From positions 186,001 to 250,000 of the forward strand of contig NZ_BMPF01000002.1 of assembly GCF_014647455.2 (NCBI RefSeq): a stretch of DNA of 64,000 bases, written 5' to 3'. The notes below the pieces were generated by a model that searched no databases, was not told the origin of the DNA, and worked only from the letters and a program-made list of their open reading frames with translations. Each line of letters starts with the position of its first letter. The stretch's first letter is position 1. The stretch comes from Halarchaeum grantii (GTDB taxonomy: Archaea; Halobacteriota; Halobacteria; Halobacteriales; Halobacteriaceae). This document shows, one piece after another, positions 1-6,801 of the stretch. The position numbers and the translations under genes were made by a program.

Positions 1-399
1 CGGCGCGCATCCCTCGGCGGTGGAGTGCGCCGTCACTACGCGCGGTTTCCACCGCTCGTGTGAACGTGGGCCCGCACTCTCGTTCGGCCCCACGCCCGCG
101 TGGCTCCACTGCCGTCGCTGTCAGAGGATACGTGGTGCTGGTCACGCGCTCGTATTTGAGGGGTCGTGGCGAGAAAGAGCGGTTTTAGGAGAGTGGCGTC
201 CGCGCACCGAGTGGCTCGTTAGAGCCCGGTAGGTGCGAGGTTCACCGGCACGCAGTGCCGGGCCGACGAGTGAACGGAGCGCCGAAGGCGCGAAGCTCTC
301 TCGTCACTGAGCGAATCGAAGATTCGCGAGGTCTGCGAACGCGAAGCGTTCGCCTGATCCCGCGAGACGCGAAGCGTCTCGCTTACGACAAAAGGTTCT
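1..399. other. Left-edge intergenic region
   Basis: I see no convincing gene here. Short open frames exist (for example 20-232), but their translations look like frame shadows of non-coding GC-rich DNA. The left part (about 60-120) has weak complementarity between GTGGGCC- and GGCCCCAC-type stretches and could be a structured RNA tail, but nothing identifies it. The right part (245-382) is a hairpin array listed separately. The region lies downstream of the geranylgeranyl reductase gene, which ends at 400 on the minus strand. Confidence 0.5.
245..382. repeat. Array of five GNA-triloop inverted repeats
   Basis: Five perfect inverted repeats follow one another, all with a three-base loop closed by a C-G pair on the plus strand: 245-261 (7-bp arms, loop GCA), 279-291 (5 bp, GAA), 311-327 (7 bp, GAA), 335-353 (8 bp, GAA) and 362-382 (9 bp, GAA). 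Two of them contain the heptamer GCGAAGC. In the reading direction of the upstream minus-strand reductase gene the array begins about 18 nt after the stop codon and follows a CCTTTTG tract, so it may act in transcription termination or 3'-end protection. The function is inferred; the repeats are seen directly. Confidence 0.85.
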
Positions 400-1770
400 T
401 CAGTACTTCGGGTCGGCCCCGGTGACCTCGTAGACGTCCTCCATGATGTCGTCGCGCTGGGCCTGCCAGCGTTCGAGTTCGGCGGGGGAGTTCGGGTAGT
501 CCTCGTAGTGCGCGAGGAGGCGGTCGGCGGCCTGCTTCGTCTGGTACATCTGGTAGATCTGGCCCCAGTGGCCGAAGCTCTTGACCGCGACCTTGGCGGC
601 GAGCGCGGGCCCGAAGCTCGCGCTCCCGGCGTAGAGGGCCTCGCTGAGCTGTTCGCCCGGGAGGTTCGCCAGCAGGCTCATGAGGTCGTCGACGTCGACG
701 CCCGTGGAGAGGATGTTGTAGACGTCGAGGGCGGCGTAGCGCGCGCCGAAGTGGTCCATGACGCGCTCGTTGTACTCCCAGAGGGCGTCCTCGGAGAGGT
801 CGCCGTCCTCGATGCCCGCCATCGCGGCTTCGGCGGCGTACTTGCCGGCGTAGGCGGCGCCCGCGATGCCGCCGCCGGTCGTGGGGTTGACGTGGCCGGC
901 GGCGTCGCCGACGGCGACGTAGCCGGGGTGGACGGCGGAGTCGTAGGGACGCCGTGTCGGGAGGGCGGCGCCGAGTTTGTCCTTCACCTCGGCGCCCTCG
1001 AACTCCTCGCGGTTGCGGAGGTCGTCCTTGAGGTCCTCGATCATGTGCATCGGCTCCTCGTTCATCTGGAAGCCGAGGCCGGCGTTGATCTCGGTGCCGG
1101 TGCGCGGGAAGTACCAGAGGTACCCCGCGGCCCGCTTGGTGGGCTTGAAGACGAGCGCGTCCTGCCACTCGACTTCCTCGGGGACCTCGACGATCTCGCG
1201 GTAGGCCGAGCAGAACTGCGAGTAGTCGACGTTCGTGTCGAAGGTCGACTCGCTGAAGTCCGTCTTGTCCTGGAGGAGCGAGAGCGAGCCGGCGGCGTCG
1301 ACGACGATGTCGGCCTCGTACGCCACGTCCTCGCCCTTGCGTTCGGCGGTGACGCCGGTGACCCGACCCGAGCGGTCCTGCTCGACGTCCTGCACGACGG
1401 TGTCGTAGTGGAACTCGGCGCCCTGTTCCTTCGCGCCCTCGATGATGAGCTGACCGTACTTCCAGCGGTCGATGACGGCGAGCTCGCCGGGAATCGGAAT
1501 CTCGAGGACGGTGTCCTCTTGGGGGATCTCGAAGCGCCCGTGGTCGACGTCGATGTTGGTGAAGGCGGGTTCGAGCTTGGACTTCGGGATGGCGGCGGGG
1601 AAGTTCGCGGCGCCCTTGAGGGCGTCGCCGCAGGCGATGTGGCCCGCCTCCTGCTCGTCCTTTCGTTCGACGACGACGACGTCGTAGCCGGCCGCGGCGG
1701 CGGTGGCGGCGGCGTAACAACCGGAGGTGCCGGCGCCGACGACGACGAAGTCGAACTCGTGGGTACTCAT
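400..1770 (-). CDS. Geranylgeranyl reductase family FAD oxidoreductase
   Basis: The 456-residue flavoprotein belongs to the geranylgeranyl reductase family, which saturates the isoprenoid chains of archaeal ether lipids (or related prenyl compounds) at the membrane. The N-terminal FAD-binding Rossmann motif GAGTSG is at residues 12-17, and the second FAD motif VGDAAGHVNPTTGGG lies at about 286-300. It diverges from a [2Fe-2S] ferredoxin gene 109 bp away, and the two promoters share a mirrored TAAAGAGTTTT motif, which suggests co-regulation and possibly electron transfer from the ferredoxin. A second family member lies at 21728-22990. The exact substrate cannot be read from sequence. Confidence 0.9.
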   Translation of the reverse strand: MSTHEFDFVVVGAGTSGCYAAATAAAAGYDVVVVERKDEQEAGHIACGDALKGAANFPAAIPKSKLEPAFTNIDVDHGRFEIPQEDTVLEIPIPGELAVIDRWKYGQLIIEGAKEQGAEFHYDTVVQDVEQDRSGRVTGVTAERKGEDVAYEADIVVDAAGSLSLLQDKTDFSESTFDTNVDYSQFCSAYREIVEVPEEVEWQDALVFKPTKRAAGYLWYFPRTGTEINAGLGFQMNEEPMHMIEDLKDDLRNREEFEGAEVKDKLGAALPTRRPYDSAVHPGYVAVGDAAGHVNPTTGGGIAGAAYAGKYAAEAAMAGIEDGDLSEDALWEYNERVMDHFGARYAALDVYNILSTGVDVDDLMSLLANLPGEQLSEALYAGSASFGPALAAKVAVKSFGHWGQIYQMYQTKQAADRLLAHYEDYPNSPAELERWQAQRDDIMEDVYEVTGADPKY

Positions 1771-1795
1771 ATCGCGGTGAATGTGACGGGCCGTG

Positions 1796-1853
1796 AAAAC
1801 TCTTTACGGAAAATCCGTCGCTTCGTCGGGGACACGGGGCGATAAAGAGTTTT
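1796..1853. promoter_or_regulatory. Mirrored divergent promoter elements
   Basis: The 11-mer TAAAGAGTTTT occurs on the plus strand at 1843-1853 and on the minus strand at 1796-1806. Each copy lies 26-37 nt before its own start codon (1880 and 1770), the usual box A position for a leaderless haloarchaeal transcript. The plus copy is also inside a 9-bp inverted repeat, 1838-1846 with 1851-1859, that could be an operator. Confidence 0.65.
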
Positions 1854-1879
1854 ATCGCCGCTCCACGAAACGGCGTCTC

Positions 1880-2212
1880 ATGACCGAACACACCGTCGAG
1901 TTCGTCGGCCGCGAGGAGACCATTCAGGTCTCCGAGACGGAGACCATCCTGACGGCCTGTCTGCGCGAGGGCATCGCACAGGAGTACTCCTGTCGCGTCG
2001 GGATGTGTCTGGCGTGCTCCGCCGAGATCGTCGAGGGCGACGTGGCGCAGCCGGCGGCGCGCGGACTCAGCGAGGAAGAGGCCGAAGAGTACTGTCTGAC
2101 GTGTATGGCGCGCCCGCTCTCCGACCTGACGCTCGACCGCGGGAAGTACCCGCCGAGCATCGAGACGGAGGCGGTGGACGCCGCCGGTCCCGTGACGGCG
2201 GACGACGACTGA
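1880..2212 (+). CDS. [2Fe-2S] ferredoxin-like protein
   Basis: The gene encodes a 110-residue acidic plant-type ferredoxin. The cluster ligands fit the pattern C-x4-C-x2-C-x28-C: Cys38, Cys43, Cys46 and Cys75, with an extra Cys72. The ATG at 1880 was chosen over an upstream in-frame extension because it gives the compact ferredoxin length and places box A about 30 nt upstream. It probably carries electrons in the cytoplasm. In Methanosarcina, geranylgeranyl reductase needs a ferredoxin for full lipid saturation, so the divergent reductase at 400-1770 is a plausible partner. That pairing is an inference from context. Confidence 0.88.
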   Translation: MTEHTVEFVGREETIQVSETETILTACLREGIAQEYSCRVGMCLACSAEIVEGDVAQPAARGLSEEEAEEYCLTCMARPLSDLTLDRGKYPPSIETEAVDAAGPVTADDD

Positions 2213-2231
2213 CTCCCTTTTTGCGCTGCTC

Positions 2232-3236
2232 TCAGAGGTCGGGCGCGGGCGCGGCCTTCTGAAGGGCGGTCTCGGCGACGTTCCCGCCGTAGTCGGCACA
2301 GCGGGAGAGCGAGTCGACGACGAGGCCGAGGTGCTGGGCCTCGTGGGGTTCGAGGTCGCGGAGGATGTCGTCGAGCGCGCGGGCGTGCTCGTCGATGTCG
2401 AGGACGGACGTGTGCGCCTGATTCGCGAGGTCGGTGGCGTCCTCGCGGTCGTCGGTGAACAGCGCCTCCATGGCGGTGTCGACGATGTCGGCGGCGTCCG
2501 CGTGGAGGTCGGCGAGCGCCTCGGCGGCCTCTGCGGGGACTGCCTCGTCGAGTTCGAGCGCGACGTTCGCGATCTTCGCGGCGTGGTCGCCGATACGTTC
2601 GAGCTGGCGCGCGCTCGAGTGGTAGTCGAAGCAGGTCTCGCGCGAGACGCCGATCTCCTGGGCGGTACGGGGGGAGCGCAGGGCGCCCCGGAAGATGCGC
2701 GAGACGACGAACCAGAGACGGTCGACGTCGTCGTCACGTTCGATGACGTCCTCGGCCATGTCGTGGTCGTTCTCGCAGAGCGCGGTGACGGCGTCGTCGA
2801 GCATCGAGAGGGCGATGAGGCGCATCCGTCGGACGGCGTTGTGGATGGAGAGCTCGCTGGAGTCAAGCAGGTCCTGAACGACGATGCGGTCGCCGGTCTC
2901 CTCCAGGACCTCGAGGCCGACGAGGCCCTGCGTGGCGTTGCGGACGACGCGTCGCTGTGCGGACGTGATGCGGTCGGCCTCGAGGACGAGGACGTCGAAG
3001 CCGCTGACGTACATCGTCATCACGGTACGCGTGAGCGCGTCACCCTCCATGCCGGAGATGTCGAACGCGCCGCGCTCGGCCTCGTCGCCGGAGACGGGCG
3101 AGAGCAGTAACGACCCGCTGTCCGGGTGGAAGGCGATTTCGTCGCCGGCTTCCACATCGTGTTCGCGCGCCCAGTCCTTCGGAATGGAGACGGTGAACGT
3201 CGAGCCACCGGTGACCTGCACCTTGCGGCGTTCCAT
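2232..3236 (-). CDS. AbrB/SpoVT-PhoU fusion phosphate regulator
   Basis: The 334-residue protein starts with a SpoVT/AbrB-type swapped-hairpin DNA-binding domain (residues about 1-45, MERRKVQVTGGSTFTVSIPK), followed by helical PhoU-like repeats in the C-terminal two thirds. PhoU domains monitor phosphate uptake through the Pst transporter; the AbrB domain would let this version bind DNA. It diverges from pstS1 across an AT-rich 220-bp region, which is the natural place for it to act. A second, free-standing PhoU closes the pst operon at 9380-10060. Direct control of pst is inferred from position. Confidence 0.88.
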   Translation of the reverse strand: MERRKVQVTGGSTFTVSIPKDWAREHDVEAGDEIAFHPDSGSLLLSPVSGDEAERGAFDISGMEGDALTRTVMTMYVSGFDVLVLEADRITSAQRRVVRNATQGLVGLEVLEETGDRIVVQDLLDSSELSIHNAVRRMRLIALSMLDDAVTALCENDHDMAEDVIERDDDVDRLWFVVSRIFRGALRSPRTAQEIGVSRETCFDYHSSARQLERIGDHAAKIANVALELDEAVPAEAAEALADLHADAADIVDTAMEALFTDDREDATDLANQAHTSVLDIDEHARALDDILRDLEPHEAQHLGLVVDSLSRCADYGGNVAETALQKAAPAPDL

Positions 3237-3456
3237 ATGTCACCTATGAACAGATACCATATATTAATCTTCGTATCTATATATTCCCTATTGGTGGTTC
3301 ATGCACTCTCTACAGCCAGTTTATGGCGATATATACGTTCCAGAATGGAGGCCTATGTAGTGGTCTATATCTATATGGCCATATCTACCGTGGTACGTTC
3401 TACAGTATATACATCATAGAAGCGTACATACCTCTCTCAGCGGCTTCGATCACGTG
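3237..3456. promoter_or_regulatory. AT-rich divergent pst control region
   Basis: About 220 bp of strongly AT-rich sequence separates the AbrB-PhoU gene from pstS1 in an otherwise very GC-rich window. It has several TATATA-like cores (around 3258-3264, 3284-3292, 3350-3355, 3365-3375 and 3405-3410) and a repeated TACGTTC word (3354-3360 and 3394-3400). Several overlapping promoters or regulator sites are likely, as expected for a phosphate-starvation promoter. A similar AT-rich patch precedes pstS2 at 4575-4620. Confidence 0.7.
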
Positions 3457-4545
3457 ATGGCACGGACGAGCGGTTCCAACACGGTCTCGCGCAGGAAGGT
3501 TCTCTCCGGTGTCGGCATCGCCGGCCTCGGCGCGCTCGCCGGCTGTACGGGCGGGCAGTCCGGGGGCGAACCGGACGGCGAGACGAGCACCGACTCGGGC
3601 GAGTCGAGCCCGTCGACCCTCCGGGCGGGTGGGTCCTCGACGGTCTACCCGATCGCGAACACGGCCGCGTCCTACTGGACGGCCAACGCCCCCGCCTCCG
3701 ACGCGGAGTACTGGGGGCCCGAGAAGTACGGCATCGACACCGACCAAAACCTCGCCGACTACTGGGCGGGCCGCTACGGCTTCGAGCCGGGGGACTCCGG
3801 CGTCCCCTTCTCCGTCGCGGTCGGGCTGAGTCACTCGGGGACTGGCATCGAGAAGCTCCGGAAGGGCCAACTCGACCTCGGCAACTCGAGCGCGCCCGTC
3901 TCCGCCGAACTCCCCGACGCCACCGAGGCGGAACTCGCTGAGTTCACCGACCACGTCGTCGGCGTCGACGCCCAGCCCATCGTCGTCTCACAGGAAATCT
4001 ACGACGCCGGCGTCACCGAAATCACTATCGAGGAGCTGCGCGCGATCTATCGCGGCGAGATCACGAACTGGTCCGAGCTCGGCGGCCCGGACTCGACGAT
4101 TCAGGCGGTCGGGCGCGCGGAGGGCTCCGGGACCGACACCGCGTTCCGAGTGAACGTTCTCGGCGGCGCGGACGCGTCGATGGACGGCGTCGACCTCCGG
4201 AAAGGCGAGAACCAACAGGTCAAGACCGTCGTCTCCAGTTCGAACAACGCCATCGCGTACATGGCGCTCGCGTTCGTCGAGCCGGACGGCGGCGTGCCGC
4301 CCATCGGCCTCGAAATCGACGGGACGACCTACGAGTACGGTCGGAACCTCGCGGACGAGGACTACCCGCTCGCGCGCGACCTCCACATGTACTCCTACGG
4401 CGGCACCTCCGAGCAGGAGGCCGCCTTCCTCGACATGATCATCAGCGACTTCGGACAGCAGAACTTCGTCGAGCCCAACAACTACGTCCCGCTGACGGAC
4501 GAGCGGCAGGAAGCGGAGCGCGAGAAGCTCCCGGACCCGAACTGA
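3457..4545 (+). CDS. pstS: Phosphate ABC transporter substrate-binding lipoprotein PstS (copy 1)
   Basis: The gene encodes a phosphate-binding lipoprotein of about 362 residues. The N-terminus has a twin-arginine signal (SRRKVLSGVGIAGLGA) and the lipobox LAGC, so it is exported folded and lipid-anchored outside the membrane. The ATG at 3457 was preferred to the GTG at 3454. PstS motifs include GGSSTVYPIA, LSHSGTGIEKLRKGQ and GRAEGSGTDTAFR. It starts the operon pstS1-pstS2-pstC-pstA-pstB-phoU. Its central part is almost identical in DNA to pstS2, differing mainly at synonymous sites, while the ends differ, which points to gene conversion or a recent duplication. Confidence 0.93.
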   Translation: MARTSGSNTVSRRKVLSGVGIAGLGALAGCTGGQSGGEPDGETSTDSGESSPSTLRAGGSSTVYPIANTAASYWTANAPASDAEYWGPEKYGIDTDQNLADYWAGRYGFEPGDSGVPFSVAVGLSHSGTGIEKLRKGQLDLGNSSAPVSAELPDATEAELAEFTDHVVGVDAQPIVVSQEIYDAGVTEITIEELRAIYRGEITNWSELGGPDSTIQAVGRAEGSGTDTAFRVNVLGGADASMDGVDLRKGENQQVKTVVSSSNNAIAYMALAFVEPDGGVPPIGLEIDGTTYEYGRNLADEDYPLARDLHMYSYGGTSEQEAAFLDMIISDFGQQNFVEPNNYVPLTDERQEAEREKLPDPN

Positions 4546-4559
4546 GCGGCGGCCGGGAC

Positions 4560-4636
4560 GCGCCGGCTCCGCCGATCTATATAGACATACATATCGATAA
4601 TAGTAGGGTATTTATTCATATGTGGCCACGTTCGTG
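4560..4636 (+). promoter_or_regulatory. AT-rich putative internal promoter before pstS2
   Basis: Between pstS1 and pstS2 lies an AT-rich patch (4575-4620) containing CTATATAGAC, CATACATAT and a TTTATT box. It resembles the pstS1 control region and contrasts with the GC-rich surroundings. It could give pstS2 and the downstream transporter genes a promoter of their own. Confidence 0.55.
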
Positions 4637-5737
4637 ATGATGACCGACGAGCCGGTTTCTCGGCGTGCGGTCCTCGCGGGTGGGGTAGGACTCGCGGCAT
4701 CGTTCGCTGGTTGTATCAGTACGAGTAAGACACCGCCGGGGAGCGGTGGGTCAGCTACCGACTCGACGTCGTCGAGCGGCGACGGGGGCGACGGCCCCGG
4801 GATCCTGAAGTCGGGTGGGTCCTCGACGGTCTACCCGATCGCGAACAACGCGCAGGCGTACTGGAACGCCAACCGCCCCGCCTCCGACACGGAGTACTGG
4901 GGGCCCGAGAAGTACGGCATCGACACCGACCAGAACCTCGCCGACTACTGGGGCGGCCTCTACGGCTTCGATAACGGGAACGGGGGCGACGCCCCCTTCC
5001 CCGCGACCGTCACCCTCAGTCACTCGGGGACGGGTATCGAGAAGCTCCGGAAGGGCCAACTCGATCTCGGCAACTCGAGCGCGCCCGTCTCCGCCGAACT
5101 CCCCGACGCCACCGAGGCGGAACTCGCTGAGTTCACCGATCACGTCGTCGGCGTCGACGCCCAGCCCATCGTCGTCTCACAGGAAATCTACGACGCCGGC
5201 GTCACGAAGATCACCGCCGAGACGCTGAAGGCGATCTACACCGGCGAGATCACGAACTGGAGCGAGGTCCCCGACTACGAGGGGCCCGAGAAGTCCATCC
5301 AGGTGATCGGGCGCGCGGAGGGCTCCGGGACCGACACCGCGTTCCGACTGAACCTCTTCGGCGACCCGAACGCCCCGATTTCCGGCGTCGACCTCCGGAA
5401 GGGCGAGAACCAACAGGTCAAGACCGTCGTCTCCAGTTCGAACAACGCCATCGCGTACATGGCGCTCGCGTTCGTCGACGACTCCGTCCCCGCCATCACG
5501 CTCGTCTTCGACGGGAAGGAGTTCATTCCCGGTGAGAACCTCGCGGACAAGGACTACCCGCTCTCCCGGGACCTCCACATGTACACCTACGACGGCACCT
5601 CCAAGCAGGAGGCCGCCTTCCTCCGCATGATCATCAGCGACTACGGGCAGCAGAACTTCGTGAAGCCGACGGGCTACGCCGCGCTCACGGACGAACGACA
5701 GCAGAACCAACTCTCGAAGCTCCCGGACACCCAATGA
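4637..5737 (+). CDS. pstS: Phosphate ABC transporter substrate-binding lipoprotein PstS (copy 2)
   Basis: A second PstS of about 366 residues. It has a twin-arginine motif (SRRAVLAGGVGLAASF), the lipobox FAGC, and the same phosphate-binding blocks as copy 1 (GGSSTVYPIA, GRAEGSGTDTAFR). The ATG at 4637 or 4640 is a better start than the upstream GTG at 4622. Its stop overlaps the start of pstC by four bases (ATGA), showing translational coupling. Keeping two receptors in one operon may allow different affinities or expression levels; the sequence does not show which. Confidence 0.92.
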   Translation: MMTDEPVSRRAVLAGGVGLAASFAGCISTSKTPPGSGGSATDSTSSSGDGGDGPGILKSGGSSTVYPIANNAQAYWNANRPASDTEYWGPEKYGIDTDQNLADYWGGLYGFDNGNGGDAPFPATVTLSHSGTGIEKLRKGQLDLGNSSAPVSAELPDATEAELAEFTDHVVGVDAQPIVVSQEIYDAGVTKITAETLKAIYTGEITNWSEVPDYEGPEKSIQVIGRAEGSGTDTAFRLNLFGDPNAPISGVDLRKGENQQVKTVVSSSNNAIAYMALAFVDDSVPAITLVFDGKEFIPGENLADKDYPLSRDLHMYTYDGTSKQEAAFLRMIISDYGQQNFVKPTGYAALTDERQQNQLSKLPDTQ

Positions 5738-6801
5738 GCGCGATCGACGACACACGCCCCGGGCGGTTCGAGCGCCTCGACGAGGGGACGCGCCGCATCG
5801 GCGTCGGAAGCGCCCTCACGATCGTCGCGACCATCGCGGCGTTCCTCGTCCTCCCCGCCGCGACCATCTTCCCGCTCCTCGGGTTCCTCGCCGTCGTCGG
5901 CTACGGCTGGTGGCGCTATCAGGAGGCCACCGCGAAGGTCGTGATGTCGCTGATGACCGCCTCCACGGTGATCATCCTCGGCCTCATCACCGTCTACCTG
6001 CTCTGGCAGTCCCTCCCCGTCCTCGAACAGATGGGACTCAGTCTCTTCACGCGCGTCGGCGACACCATGTGGTCGCCGAACACCGGCGTCTTCTCGCTCG
6101 TCCCGATGATGTGGGGCACCCTCCTCACGACCATCATCGCGATGTGCGTCGCCGGCCCGCTCGGCATCGCGGGCGCGCTCTTCACGAGCGAGATGGCGCC
6201 CCGGTGGGCGCGCGAGATCATCAAGCCCGCGATCGAGGTGCTCGCCGGCATCCCCTCCATCGTCTACGGCTTCCTCGGTTTCGTCATCGTCAACGACTAC
6301 ATGATGCGCGAGCTCTCCCTCCCGATCTACGGCAGCCTCTTCGGCGCGGGCGTCGTCATCGGCCTGATGGCGCTCCCGACCATCGTCTCCGTCGCCGAGG
6401 ACGCGCTCGACGCCGTCCCCGACGAGATGAAGGACGGCTCCGTCGCGCTCGGCGCGACCGGCTGGCAGACCATCACGGACGTCACGATCCCCTCCGCGTT
6501 CTCCGGCATCTCCGCCGCCGTCATCCTCGGCGTCGGGCGCGCGCTCGGCGAGACCATGGCTGTCACGGTCATGCTCGCGCACACGCAGACGCTCCCCGAC
6601 CCGCTCTACGACGTCTTCGGAGCGGGGGGACAGGAGACGCTCACCAGCCTCATCGCCAGCCAGTACGGCATCGCTTCGGGCGACCACATGAGCGCGCTCT
6701 TCGCCGCCGGCGTCGTGCTCTTCATCACCGTCCTCACGCTCAGCATCGGCTCACAGGTGGTCGAGGCGCGCATGCGCGAGAAGCTCGGAGGTGAAGCATG
6801 A
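5734..6801 (+). CDS. pstC: Phosphate ABC transporter permease PstC
   Basis: The 355-residue membrane permease forms half of the Pst channel. Hydrophobic segments begin near residue 24, and the cytoplasmic EAA-type coupling loop is visible as EDALDAVPDEMKDGSVALG in the C-terminal third, where PstB docks. It has about two more N-terminal hydrophobic segments than the minimal six-helix core. It overlaps pstS2 upstream and pstA downstream by four bases each, so the block is translated together. Confidence 0.93.
   Translation: MSAIDDTRPGRFERLDEGTRRIGVGSALTIVATIAAFLVLPAATIFPLLGFLAVVGYGWWRYQEATAKVVMSLMTASTVIILGLITVYLLWQSLPVLEQMGLSLFTRVGDTMWSPNTGVFSLVPMMWGTLLTTIIAMCVAGPLGIAGALFTSEMAPRWAREIIKPAIEVLAGIPSIVYGFLGFVIVNDYMMRELSLPIYGSLFGAGVVIGLMALPTIVSVAEDALDAVPDEMKDGSVALGATGWQTITDVTIPSAFSGISAAVILGVGRALGETMAVTVMLAHTQTLPDPLYDVFGAGGQETLTSLIASQYGIASGDHMSALFAAGVVLFITVLTLSIGSQVVEARMREKLGGEA

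Noticed and set aside
20-232. A 70-residue open frame at the left edge with three Cys
   Set aside because: No family resemblance, no promoter, and composition like neighbouring non-coding DNA; not enough to call a gene.
383-2866. An 827-residue open frame on the minus strand crossing the reductase and PhoU genes
   Set aside because: It is a shadow frame: low-complexity Arg/Ser/Pro-rich translation over two well-supported genes in other frames.
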